Origin: Anaerolineae bacterium
GTDB taxonomy: Bacteria > Chloroflexota > Anaerolineae > Aggregatilineales > Phototrophicaceae
Direction: 5' to 3'
NCBI GenBank assembly: GCA_021296065.1
Contig: JAGWBD010000010.1
Coordinates: 1-42,438 of the forward strand
Length of the DNA stretch: 42,438 bases
Shown piece by piece: positions 26,209 through 34,083 of this stretch. Both the position numbers and the translations under genes were made by a program. Each line of letters opens with the position of its first letter. Positions within the stretch are counted from its first letter, which is position 1. The notes beneath the pieces were generated by a model. The model made no database searches, was not told where the DNA came from, and worked only from the letters and a program-made list of their open reading frames with translations.

Positions 26209-27045
26209 CTAAGGGGTGATTCCAAATCGATTGAGCAATGCAGTCATTGCCTTGTGATACTCAAGGGCGCTTTCTTCAATCACTCTTATTGCATTGGTCA
26301 GGTTTACTTTTTTGCTGATTTCCTCTCGCGATACTGCTGGAAGGTCACTGGGCCATTCTATGCAATCGAAATCAAAATCAGGCTGTCTGATAGGGATGAC
26401 ATCCTTTTCTTTTGTCAATGCCCACAAGATTTCTTTACACACATTCATTGAAGAAAGTGTGGTCTTTCCCAAAATGAGAACCATGAAGTCACAGAATTCA
26501 ATTTTTTCCTCTAGACTTGCATGCCAGTTTTCTCCGGGGTCGATTGCCAGATCCAGAAATGCTTCTAAGTTATGTAGTTTGAGGTAACGGAGGGTGAGGA
26601 GCGCAATTGCACTACTCTCACTTCGTCGATAGGAAATAAAAATGGTTTCAGGGTCTCTTTCTTCAAGAAGGTCGAAACTCCTTTGCTCGATTTCAAAAAT
26701 GAGACTTCGGTTATCCGCTGGCTCACGGAGAAAGTTAATTGCGAACAGTAACTCAAACAAGACTCTTGCTTGATTAGGAAACACATTCTGTTCGCGATAT
26801 TTCTCGATTGGTGAAATTTGCCATCTCTCGGAAATGTACCTTCTTACATTTTCTGTGCGGATTTCCAGAATATCATTTCGCATTCCCTTATAGAGACGTA
26901 ACTTGGGACTCCATTGACCATGCGATGCACCTTCTGCAAGTTCTCTGGCTAAGGTTCGAACTTGTGCCATGGGATTTGCAGGAAGTGGGCGGGCACAAAC
27001 CATTTCAAGATACTCTTCCAAGTTTAACATCGTCTTCTCAGCCAT
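26209..27045 (-). CDS. TIR-domain protein, low GC, probably acquired
   Basis: A 278-residue protein. Residues 1-130 are mainly helical and belong to no family I recognise. Residues 132-225 look like a TIR domain: ETIFISYRRSESSA opens strand A, LDLAIDPGENWHASLEEKIEFCDFMVLILGKTTL matches the BB-loop to strand D region, and NVCKEILWAL holds the glutamate (E205) at the usual NADase position. The tail is helical. Bacterial TIR domains commonly cleave NAD+ or make cyclic-ADP-ribose-like signals in antiphage defence; that role is inference here. Hand-counted GC in two 60-base lines is 43 and 48 percent, against 73 percent in a line of the adjacent CYTH gene. ATG at 27045 overlaps the CYTH stop by 8 nt; ATG at 27030, with GAGAAG before it, is the alternative. 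Confidence 0.82.
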   Translation of the reverse strand: MAEKTMLNLEEYLEMVCARPLPANPMAQVRTLARELAEGASHGQWSPKLRLYKGMRNDILEIRTENVRRYISERWQISPIEKYREQNVFPNQARVLFELLFAINFLREPADNRSLIFEIEQRSFDLLEERDPETIFISYRRSESSAIALLTLRYLKLHNLEAFLDLAIDPGENWHASLEEKIEFCDFMVLILGKTTLSSMNVCKEILWALTKEKDVIPIRQPDFDFDCIEWPSDLPAVSREEISKKVNLTNAIRVIEESALEYHKAMTALLNRFGITP

Positions 27046-27670
27046 CAGAGTTGTGACTGGCAGCCAAGTCACTGTAAAAGCCGGGCGGCAGGGCGATATT
27101 GGCGAAGGCGGCAAAGCTGAGTTCGTGCAGCGGCAGGCCGAGGTATGCCTGAATTTCATCGAAAATGGCGGCGTAACTCATGGGCAGACGCGGCGCGTTC
27201 TCCAGCGCCAGGGCCATGACCGCGTGTTCGATCTGTTCCTCGTCTCCCTCGATTTCGACAAAATTACCGCAGGGCAGTTCGTCCAGCGCAATCTCGGCAG
27301 TGCCCAGCGCCCAGGTGCTGCGATATTTCTCGTAGTGCAGCTGCACCTGATAACCAAGCCGCTCAAGGATCAGGGCGGCGGTGTCAAAGTCGCTGACCTC
27401 GACCTCGGCCTCAAAGCGGCGCAGGATGGCGTCCCTGCCTGGCGCGCTGTCACCGGGCATTTTGAGAGTCAGACGCGCGCGCGCGTCCTGGCGCAGGCGC
27501 AGCACGATGTCGCGCGCGGCCAGGGAGTTGCTGTCGTCCTCATATCTCAGGTTGCGTTCCAGCACGCGCTCGCCCCTGGGTTGCGCGCCCATGCTTTCAA
27601 GGCGTCGCCGTACGTTCATGAGGTTTGCGCAAAAAAGCTTCAGTTCGGTCTCACTGTGGGCGTTGTCCAT
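27038..27670 (-). CDS. CYTH domain protein (class IV adenylate cyclase/thiamine triphosphatase superfamily)
   Basis: A 210-residue CYTH protein with the defining E7-x-E9-x-K11 motif (SETELKLF) and tunnel-lining charged strands: RLRQDARARLTLKMPG, RRFEAEVEVSD, KYRSTWALGTAEIALDELPCGNFVEIEGDEEQIEHAV. CYTH enzymes act on triphosphate or adenylyl substrates in a metal-dependent tunnel: tripolyphosphatase, ThTPase or CyaB-type cyclase. Which of these applies is not decidable by eye. AGAGGAGG precedes the ATG at 27670. It starts 19 nt after the alcohol dehydrogenase stop and its end overlaps the TIR gene. A CHAD protein (18715-19674), the usual functional partner, is 7 kb away. Confidence 0.88.
   Translation of the reverse strand: MDNAHSETELKLFCANLMNVRRRLESMGAQPRGERVLERNLRYEDDSNSLAARDIVLRLRQDARARLTLKMPGDSAPGRDAILRRFEAEVEVSDFDTAALILERLGYQVQLHYEKYRSTWALGTAEIALDELPCGNFVEIEGDEEQIEHAVMALALENAPRLPMSYAAIFDEIQAYLGLPLHELSFAAFANIALPPGFYSDLAASHNSDG
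27053..27072. repeat. Inverted repeat at the CYTH/TIR gene junction
   Basis: GTGACT (27053-27058) and AGTCAC (27067-27072) form perfect 6-bp arms around 8 nt. The repeat lies in the last codons of the CYTH gene, 8 bp from the TIR start, where base composition changes. It may be a hairpin or chance; no flanking copy was seen at the other end of the TIR gene. Confidence 0.3.
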
Positions 27671-27689
27671 GCCAACAGCCTCCTCTGTT

Positions 27690-28721
27690 TCACATTTGCA
27701 GCACGATCTTTCCCGGCACGACGTAATCTTCCAGCAGACGCATGGCCTCGCGGGCCTCTGCCAGCGGAAGTTCTGCGCCGACGTGCGGTCGCAGCGCGCC
27801 GCTGAAGACAAGGTCCATGACCTTGCAGTAGTCACGATGCGGCCCCATGGTGCTGCCGATAATGCTGAGGTGTTTGATGAAGAGCAGGGGCAGGTCCAGC
27901 GTGACCCGGAACCCGCTGGTGTTGCCCACCACCAGAATGCGGCCGCCGTGACGGGCGGCGCGCAGACTGTCGACCAGAGTGGCCACGCCGACATTGTCGA
28001 CCACGACGTCGACGCCGCGGCGATCGGTCAACTGCCAGACCTCGCGCGACCAGTCCGGCGTGTCATTGCGGTTGATCACCTGGTCGGCGCCGAGGTCGAG
28101 CGCCAGCTGGCAACGCTCTGCCGTGCTGCCGACGACCAGCACCTGCGCGCCGGCCAGTTTCGCCAGCTGGATGCTGGAAGTGTTGACTCCGCCGCCGGCG
28201 CCCACGATCAGCACGGTCTCGCCCGCCTGCAGGGCGCCGCGCGTCATCAGGGAATGCCATGCAGTCACGAAGACGAGGCCGGCGGCCGCCGCCACCTCAA
28301 AGCTGACGTGATCCGGCAAGGCCAGCAGGTTGCGCGCCGGGACGATGGCGTACGCCGCCGCGGTGCCGGGCAACTGCTCACCGAGAATCTTCAATCGTCC
28401 CTGGTTTTCCAGGCCACTGCGCTGAGCGGGATCGTCATCGGCAACAACGCCAGGGTTGATGCAGACGCGCATGCCCGGTTGCAAGCCCGCGACACCGGGA
28501 CCGCAGCGATCAACCTCGCCGGCGCCGTCCGCGGCGATGACGTGCGGGAAATCCAGGGTGAGGCCGGGCCAGCCGCCGCGCACCACCAGATCAAGACGAT
28601 TGAGTGCGGCGGCGCGCATGCGCAAGCGCACTTCGCCGGGGCCGGGCTCGGGCATCGGCAGGTCATTGACGACGGTCAGCGCTTCCGGACCGCCATGTTG
28701 CGTAAGAACGGCTGCTTGCAT
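27690..28721 (-). CDS. Zinc-type alcohol dehydrogenase/quinone oxidoreductase family protein (MDR)
   Basis: A 343-residue medium-chain dehydrogenase/reductase. The N-terminal GroES-like part (MQAAVLTQHGGPEALTVVNDLPMPEPGPGEV, PHVIAADGAGEV) is followed by a Rossmann domain with ETVLIVGAGGGVNTSSIQLAKLAGAQVLVVGST and GVDVVVDNVGVATL. The usual four-cysteine structural zinc site is absent (only one Cys, in the RVCINPG segment), which is normal for quinone-oxidoreductase and enoyl-reductase-like members. The substrate is unknown; co-transcription with an acyl-CoA dehydrogenase suggests fatty acid or amino acid catabolism. ATG overlaps the acyl-CoA dehydrogenase stop by one base (TAATG). Confidence 0.87.
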   Translation of the reverse strand: MQAAVLTQHGGPEALTVVNDLPMPEPGPGEVRLRMRAAALNRLDLVVRGGWPGLTLDFPHVIAADGAGEVDRCGPGVAGLQPGMRVCINPGVVADDDPAQRSGLENQGRLKILGEQLPGTAAAYAIVPARNLLALPDHVSFEVAAAAGLVFVTAWHSLMTRGALQAGETVLIVGAGGGVNTSSIQLAKLAGAQVLVVGSTAERCQLALDLGADQVINRNDTPDWSREVWQLTDRRGVDVVVDNVGVATLVDSLRAARHGGRILVVGNTSGFRVTLDLPLLFIKHLSIIGSTMGPHRDYCKVMDLVFSGALRPHVGAELPLAEAREAMRLLEDYVVPGKIVLQM

Positions 28722-29905
28722 TAGCGCACTCCCAGTACGTTGCGGGCAATAACCAGACGCTGGATTTCGCTGCTGCCCTCGTAAATGCGCGTGATGCGCG
28801 CATCGCGCCAGTAGCGTTCCAACGGCAATTCGCGGCTGTAGCCCATGCCGCCATGGATTTGCAGGGCTTCGTCAGTGACGTAGGCCGCGGTCTCGCTGGC
28901 GTGAAGTTTGGCCATGCTGGCCTGCAGCGTGTAGCGCTCGCCCGTCCTCCGGCTGCGCTGTTTGGCGGCGACCGCATCGTAAAGCAGCAGGCGGCTGGCT
29001 TCGATTCGCAGCTTCATGTCGGCGACCTTTTGCTGAATTAGCTGGAAGCGGGCGATGGGCCCGCCGAAGGCCTCGCGCTGGCGGGCCCAGTCCACGCTGG
29101 CTGCGAAGGCCGCTTCGGCGATGCCGAGCGCCTGGGCGGCGATGCCAATTCTGCCGGCGTCCAGCACGCTCAGGGCGATGCGAAAGCCCGCGCCGACGTC
29201 GCCCAGTACATTTGCCACCGGACAGGCGTAGTTTTCGAAGTGCAGTTCGCAGGTGACGCTGGCGCGGATCCCCAACTTGGGCTCCACGCGGCCGCGCGTG
29301 AGCCCAGGGCGCGCCGCGTCGATCAGGAAGGCCGTGATACCCTGATTGCCGGCAGAAGGATCAGTGACGGCGAAGAGCACCAGCCGTTCGGCCACAGGCC
29401 CGTTGGTCACCCAGCTCTTGCGGCCGTTGATGCGCCAATGCGTGCCGTCCCCGTTGAGTTCAGCGCGGCAGGCCATTGTGCCGGCGTCGCTGCCGGAAGA
29501 GGGCTCGCTAAGGCTGTAGGCGCCGGTCTGCCGGCCACTGGCGACGGTCACAAGAAACTCACTTTTTTGTTGCTCATTGCCGAAGGCCAGGATAGCGCCG
29601 CAGTAGAGCGAATTGTTGACGCTGACGATTGTGCTGTGGCTGGCATCGACGCGCGCCAGTTCCTCAATCGTGAGGGCGCAGGCAAGGGCGTCCATGCCGG
29701 CGCCGCCGTACGCTTCCGGCACCTCGATGCCCATCAGCCCCATGGCGCCCATGCGCCGCACGGTATCGGCGGGAAAGGCGCCGGTCTCGTCCAGGTCCGC
29801 TGCAAGCGGAGCGATTTCGCGTTGCGCGAAGTCACGCACGGTTGCGCGCAGCATGCGCTGCTCGTCCGTCAATTGCAGCAGGGCGCTGATTTCGGCACTG
29901 TCCAT
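28721..29905 (-). CDS. Acyl-CoA dehydrogenase (short-chain/butyryl-CoA type)
   Basis: A 394-residue FAD enzyme that oxidises acyl-CoA to trans-2-enoyl-CoA and passes electrons to ETF. Family blocks in order: LTDEQRMLRATVRDFAQREIAPLA, GIEVPEAYGGAGMD, GAYSLSEPSSGSDAGTM (FAD binding), KSWVTNGPVAERLVLF, LDAGRIGIAAQALGIAEAAF, ALQIHGGMGYSRELPLERYWRDARITRIYEGSSEIQ. The catalytic base is E376 in RIYEGSSEI, the position of short- and medium-chain members. First gene of the nine-gene run to 19689, with a TATACT promoter element 34 nt upstream that overlaps the divergent epimerase promoter. The Shine-Dalgarno sequence is weak. Confidence 0.94.
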   Translation of the reverse strand: MDSAEISALLQLTDEQRMLRATVRDFAQREIAPLAADLDETGAFPADTVRRMGAMGLMGIEVPEAYGGAGMDALACALTIEELARVDASHSTIVSVNNSLYCGAILAFGNEQQKSEFLVTVASGRQTGAYSLSEPSSGSDAGTMACRAELNGDGTHWRINGRKSWVTNGPVAERLVLFAVTDPSAGNQGITAFLIDAARPGLTRGRVEPKLGIRASVTCELHFENYACPVANVLGDVGAGFRIALSVLDAGRIGIAAQALGIAEAAFAASVDWARQREAFGGPIARFQLIQQKVADMKLRIEASRLLLYDAVAAKQRSRRTGERYTLQASMAKLHASETAAYVTDEALQIHGGMGYSRELPLERYWRDARITRIYEGSSEIQRLVIARNVLGVR

Positions 29906-29939
29906 GCTTCACTTACAACTTTCATACAAGGTGAATGGT

Positions 29940-29948
29940 AGTATAACC
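29940..29948 (-). promoter_or_regulatory. -10 element of the acyl-CoA dehydrogenase operon
   Basis: The minus strand reads GGT TATACT, last base 34 nt before the ATG at 29905. The hexamer (29940-29945) physically overlaps the divergent plus-strand element at 29942-29947. Confidence 0.5.
29942..29947 (+). promoter_or_regulatory. -10 element of the epimerase-copA unit
   Basis: TATAAC, last base 33 nt before the ATG at 29981, which supports that start over the ATG at 29969. The upstream TGn is missing, so it is weaker than the opposing element it overlaps. Confidence 0.4.
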
Positions 29949-29980
29949 CTGCGCCACAATATGACAGGATGAGAACAGCC

Positions 29981-30385
29981 ATGGCCCGCATCGCCATCGA
30001 CCACATCGCCATCGTCGTCAGCGACATGGAGGCCGCGCTGGGCTTTTGGCAGGGTGCACTGGGGCTGGAACTGCAGCGCATTGAGTCCATCGCGGCGGAA
30101 GAGGTCGAGGTGGCCTTTCTGGAGACGGACAACGCGCATATTGAGTTACTCCTGCCGACGGGCGACGACAGCGGCATCGCGCGTTATCTGGCGTCGAAGG
30201 GCGGGGGCATGCACCATATTTGTCTGGCTGTAGCCGACATTGAGGCGGCCATGCAACGCCTGGACGATGCCGGAATCGAGCTTATCAACGAGCGTCCGCG
30301 GCAACGCGAGGATGGCACCCGTTACGCCTTCGTACATCCGAAGAGCAGCGGCGGCGTTCTGGTCGAGCTTTACCAGAAGACATGA
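29981..30385 (+). CDS. mce: Methylmalonyl-CoA epimerase (VOC superfamily)
   Basis: A 134-residue glyoxalase-fold protein that interconverts (R)- and (S)-methylmalonyl-CoA between propionyl-CoA carboxylase and methylmalonyl-CoA mutase. IDHIAIVVSDMEAALGFW (metal ligand H8), VAFLETDNAHIELLLPT, GGGMHHICLAVADIEAAM (H79) and the C-terminal HPKSSGGVLVELYQK (E129) match the family closely. ATG at 29981 is preferred: GGATGAG lies 7 nt upstream and the promoter spacing fits; ATG at 29969 would add four residues. It is divergent from the operon holding the acyl-CoA carboxylase subunits. No mutase gene is in the window. copA follows after 30 nt. Confidence 0.92.
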   Translation: MARIAIDHIAIVVSDMEAALGFWQGALGLELQRIESIAAEEVEVAFLETDNAHIELLLPTGDDSGIARYLASKGGGMHHICLAVADIEAAMQRLDDAGIELINERPRQREDGTRYAFVHPKSSGGVLVELYQKT

Positions 30386-30415
30386 CGCCGGATTGAGTGG
30401 GAAAGGCCTGACAAG

Positions 30416-32659
30416 GTGAACAGCGCAGCGACAGCTACGAATGAAATTGTCCTGCCCGTCACGGGCATGACCTGCGCCGCCTGCGTGCGCAACGTGGAGC
30501 GGGCGCTGAAGCGTCAGCCTGGCGTGCAGGAGGTCAGCGTCAACCTGGCGACCGAGCGCGCCAGCGTGTTGCCCGGCCCGCAGGGAGTCGAACGGGAAGT
30601 ATTGGTCGGCGCGGTTGAAAAAGCCGGTTACGGCGTGCTGGACCTGCAGGACGAAGCCGTGCCGGAAGATGCGGAACGGGAAGCGCGCGAAGCGGCGATT
30701 CAACAGCAGACGCGATTGTTGCGCGTCGGCCTGGTGTTCACCGTGCCGCTGGCCGCGCTGAGCATGGCGCGGCATCTGTCACAGGCTGCGCCAGATCTGG
30801 CGCGGCTCACGCCATGGCTGGCCTGGAGCGGCTGGCCGCCGCTTTTCTGGTTGCTGGCGACGGTGGTTGTCGTCGTCCTTGGGCGACAGTATCTGGCCGG
30901 CGCGTGGAGGGCCCTGCGCAATCGCAGCGCCAACATGGATACGCTGGTGACGCTGGGCAGCGGGGCGGCCTATCTCTACAGCGTGGCCGCCCTGACCGGG
31001 CTGCTGCCTGAAACCGGCGAGTATTTTGAGACGGCGGCGGTGATCCTGACGCTGATCACCCTGGGCAAGCTGCTGGAGGCGCGCGCCCGCGGCCGCAGCA
31101 GCGAGGCGATCCGCCGCCTGATGCAACTGGCGCCGCAGAAGGCGACCCTGTTGCGCGATGGTGAAGAGCGGGTCGTGCTGGTCAGCGCCCTGCAACCGGG
31201 CGATCGCGTGCTTGTGCGCCCCGGCGGTCGAATCCCCGTTGACGGCCTGGTGGTGGATGGCGCCTCGGCGGTGGATGAGTCCCTGCTCACCGGTGAAAGC
31301 CTGCCGGTCGACAAGACGCCTGGTGACGAGGTCATCGGCGCCACGCTAAACCATCAGGGCCGTCTCGTCATTGAAGCGCGCCGCCTGGGCGCGGACAGCG
31401 CCCTGGCGCAGATTATTCGCATGGTGGAAGAGGCCCAGGCCTCGCGCGCGCCGATTCAACGCGTGGCGGACCGCGTCTCGGGCGTGTTCGTGCCGATCGT
31501 GCTGGTACTGGCCACGCTGACCTTCGTCGCCTGGCTGGCCATCGGCCAGGTGGGCCTGGCGCAGGCCCTGACGCATGCGGTGGCGGTGCTGGTCATCGCC
31601 TGCCCCTGCGCGTTGGGTCTGGCGACGCCGACGGCCATCATGGTGGGTACCGGGCTGGGCGCGGAGAATGGCATCCTCTTTCGCAACAGCGCCGCGCTGG
31701 AAAACACCAGAGGGTTGCAGGTTGTCGCGCTGGATAAAACCGGCACGTTGACGCTGGGCGAAACGCAATTGATGGCGCTGCAGGCGCAGCCTGGCTGGAG
31801 CGACGCTGAACTGTTGCGTCTGGCCGCCAGCGCCGAGCGCGGCAGCGAACATCCCCTGGCGCGGTCGCTGTTGCTTGCGGCGAAGGCGCGCCAGCTTGCG
31901 TTGACCGATCCCGACTCTTTCCGGGCGGAAGCGGGCATGGGCGTGCGCGCCGGGGTTGAAGGCCGGCAGGTGCTGGTGGGCAGCCTGAGCTGGCTGGAAC
32001 GCGAAGGAGTCGCACTGGACGCGGGCATGGCGCAGTCCGCCCAGGTCCTGCAGGAGCAGGGTCAGACGGCGGTGGCCGTCGCCGTGGATGGCGAGGGCAT
32101 CGGTGTGCTGGGCATCGCCGACGCCCTGCGGCCGGAATCAAGGGACGCCGTGAGGGCCTTGCAGGCAGCCGGTCTGAAGGTGGTGATGCTCACCGGCGAC
32201 AACCGCAACACTGCGCGGGCTATCGCGGCACAACTGGGCATTGAGGAAGTGCGCGCCGAGGTGCTGCCGCAGGACAAGGCGGCCGCGATCGAGGCGTTGC
32301 AGGCGGGCGGCAAACGGGTGGCGATGGTCGGCGACGGCATCAACGACGCGCCGGCGCTGGCGCAGGCCGACGTGGGCATGGCCATTGGCGGCGGGGCGGA
32401 TATCGCCATGGAGGCGGCGGACCTGACCCTGCCGGGCGCGGACCCGCTGGCGGTGGCGCGCGCCGTTCATCTGGGTCGCGCGACCATGCGCACGATTTAC
32501 CAGAACCTGTTCTGGGCCTTCATCTACAACATCGTGCTGATCCCGGTCGCCATGCTGGGGGCGCTGGTGCCCATGCTGGCGGCGGCCGCGATGGCCTTCT
32601 CCAGCGTCTTCGTGGTCAGCAATTCACTGCGCCTGCGCAAGTTGCGCCTGGGCAGCTGA
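30416..32659 (+). CDS. copA: Copper-translocating P1B-type ATPase
   Basis: A 747-residue copper-exporting ATPase. One N-terminal heavy-metal-associated domain has GMTCAAC (C20, C23), then membrane segments, the TGES actuator loop ([14 protein letters not shown]), the intramembrane CPC (396-398, [11 protein letters not shown]), the phosphorylation site D440 in [23 protein letters not shown], and the last two helices with [10 protein letters not shown] and [18 protein letters not shown] typical of Cu(I) pumps. Start is GTG at 30416 with AAAGG upstream. It is 30 nt after mce and could be co-transcribed with it. Its 3-prime end is one base from the end of a convergent copper-chaperone gene. Confidence 0.95.
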   Translation: MNSAATATNEIVLPVTGMTCAACVRNVERALKRQPGVQEVSVNLATERASVLPGPQGVEREVLVGAVEKAGYGVLDLQDEAVPEDAEREAREAAIQQQTRLLRVGLVFTVPLAALSMARHLSQAAPDLARLTPWLAWSGWPPLFWLLATVVVVVLGRQYLAGAWRALRNRSANMDTLVTLGSGAAYLYSVAALTGLLPETGEYFETAAVILTLITLGKLLEARARGRSSEAIRRLMQLAPQKATLLRDGEERVVLVSALQPGDRVLVRPGGRIPVDGLVVDGASAVDESLLTGESLPVDKTPGDEVIGATLNHQGRLVIEARRLGADSALAQIIRMVEEAQASRAPIQRVADRVSGVFVPIVLVLATLTFVAWLAIGQVGLAQALTHAVAVLVIACPCALGLATPTAIMVGTGLGAENGILFRNSAALENTRGLQVVALDKTGTLTLGETQLMALQAQPGWSDAELLRLAASAERGSEHPLARSLLLAAKARQLALTDPDSFRAEAGMGVRAGVEGRQVLVGSLSWLEREGVALDAGMAQSAQVLQEQGQTAVAVAVDGEGIGVLGIADALRPESRDAVRALQAAGLKVVMLTGDNRNTARAIAAQLGIEEVRAEVLPQDKAAAIEALQAGGKRVAMVGDGINDAPALAQADVGMAIGGGADIAMEAADLTLPGADPLAVARAVHLGRATMRTIYQNLFWAFIYNIVLIPVAMLGALVPMLAAAAMAFSSVFVVSNSLRLRKLRLGS

Positions 32660-32660
32660 A

Positions 32661-32870
32661 TCAGGCCGGGTCCGGCGCGTACTCAATTTCAGTTAACAAC
32701 TGCACGATCGCGACTTCGCTGGCCGGCGCCCCCCAGGCGACGGTGACGCTGCGGCTGTCGGCATCGGCGGCCAGCACCTGCACGCCTTCCAGTTCGCCCA
32801 GTTCACTGCGAATGGCATTGACGCAGCCATCGCAACTGATGGCGGGGATGTGAAATGTCTTGCTTTCCAT
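32661..32870 (-). CDS. Heavy-metal-associated (HMA) domain copper chaperone
   Basis: A 69-residue single HMA domain, CopZ-like: MESKTFHIPAISCDGCVNAIRSELGELEGVQVL then VTVAWGAPASEVAIVQLLTEIEYAPDPA. The metal site is CDGC. The residue two before the first Cys is Ile in AISC, where CopZ proteins usually have Met, which is tolerated in the family. ATG at 32870 has GGGAGGT with good spacing; an ATG 21 nt upstream lacks one. It is convergent with copA and lies 49 nt downstream of queG on the same strand, so it may be the tail of the riboswitch operon or have its own promoter. Likely role: delivery of Cu(I) to CopA. Confidence 0.87.
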   Translation of the reverse strand: MESKTFHIPAISCDGCVNAIRSELGELEGVQVLAADADSRSVTVAWGAPASEVAIVQLLTEIEYAPDPA

Positions 32871-32919
32871 AGGGTACCTCCCTGATTCCATCCCAGTTTA
32901 CCCGGGTCCAGGCCGGATT

Positions 32920-34059
32920 TCAGGCCCCGGAGAGGGACAGTTCCAGTTCCTGGCGTACTTCCGGGTCTCTCTCCCGCGCCAGACTGGCCTGCAGGGCGGG
33001 ACGCGCGGCGGCGGAATCCAGGCGGGCGAGGGCCCAGGCGCTGTGGCCGCGCAGCAGCGGGCTGGCCGAATCCAGCAGCCGGATTAGAGCAGGGATTGCG
33101 GCTGTGACAGCGCCGTTGGCCGCTGCCAGACAGGCGTTGCGCACAAGGCGTTCACGGCCTGTGCGTTGCAGGGGCGTCCCGCGCCAGCGGCTCCGGAAAC
33201 CCTCGTCGTCCAGTTCAAGCAGATCGCTCAATAGCGGCGCGATCCGCTCCGGGTCGGCTTGCTGCAGCGCCAGTTCGCGCGTGGGCACGCTGAAACGCTG
33301 GAAGGGGCAGACGTCCTGGCAGAGGTCGCAGCCGAAGATCCAGTTGCCGGTCAGGCTGCGCAATTCGCGATCAATCCAGCTCTTGTGCTCAATGGTCAGA
33401 TAGCTGATGCAAAGGCGGGCATCCAGCACGAAGGGCCGCGGGAATGCGTCGGTCGGGCAGACGTCGAGGCAACGCGTGCAACTGCCGCAGCCGACGCCCT
33501 CTTGTGGCCGGTCGTGGTCGTCGACTTCGAGGCTGGTCAGGATTTCGCCGATGAAAAAGTGGCTGCCGCGGCGGGGGTGGATGAGCATGGTGTTTTTGCC
33601 GAAGAAGCCGAGGCCGGCCTGCTGCGCGTGGCTGCGCTCCAGTATGGCGCCGGTGTCGACGTAGACGCGATCAACGCTGCGCTGGCCGCTCTCGCGCTGC
33701 AGCCATGCAGCCAGTTGCTCCAGACGGGCGCTCATCACATCGTGATAGTCCAGACCCCAGGCGTAGGCGGCGATGCGACCGCGCTGCGGGTCGTTGAGAA
33801 GAGGTCCTGGAGCGAGCGCCTGGGCATAGTCCAGCCCGACGACCAGCAGGGTCTGTACGCCGGGCAGAATGACGTTCAGGTCACGTCGGCGCGTCTGGCG
33901 GTCAGGTCGCGCCAGCCAGGCCATGCTGCCGTGCATGCCGCGCTCGATCCAGCGCTGGTATGCCCAAAGAGTCGGGGAAGGTGTTGCGGCGGTGATGCCA
34001 ACCAGATTGAAGCCCAGTTCAAGCGCCTTTTCGCGCAGCAGTGCGCCCGAAAAGGCCAC
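32920..34059 (-). CDS. queG: Epoxyqueuosine reductase QueG
   Basis: A 379-residue cobalamin- and iron-sulfur-dependent enzyme for the last step of queuosine synthesis in tRNA. N-terminal ALELGFNLVGITAATPSP, RGMHGSMAWL, AYAWGLDYHDVM, RVYVDTGAILERSHAQQAGLGFFGKNTMLIHPRRGSHFFIGEI, then two 4Fe-4S clusters: CGSCTRCLDVCP with CISY, and CDLCQDVCP. The C-terminal 100 residues are a HEAT-like region, as in longer QueG proteins. Start is GTG at 34059 with CAGGACG upstream. It is the last of five genes of the gcv operon. The queuosine transglycosylase tgt is at 40731, in a different unit. Confidence 0.94.
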   Translation of the reverse strand: MAFSGALLREKALELGFNLVGITAATPSPTLWAYQRWIERGMHGSMAWLARPDRQTRRRDLNVILPGVQTLLVVGLDYAQALAPGPLLNDPQRGRIAAYAWGLDYHDVMSARLEQLAAWLQRESGQRSVDRVYVDTGAILERSHAQQAGLGFFGKNTMLIHPRRGSHFFIGEILTSLEVDDHDRPQEGVGCGSCTRCLDVCPTDAFPRPFVLDARLCISYLTIEHKSWIDRELRSLTGNWIFGCDLCQDVCPFQRFSVPTRELALQQADPERIAPLLSDLLELDDEGFRSRWRGTPLQRTGRERLVRNACLAAANGAVTAAIPALIRLLDSASPLLRGHSAWALARLDSAAARPALQASLARERDPEVRQELELSLSGA

Positions 34060-34083
34060 GTCAATCGTCCTGCGCCGGGGGGC

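Noticed and set aside
26186-26209. Target-site duplication or attachment site flanking the TIR gene
   Set aside because: No matching direct repeat was found by eye between this edge and 27045-27075, and no integrase or transposase is near, so a mobile element is not claimed.
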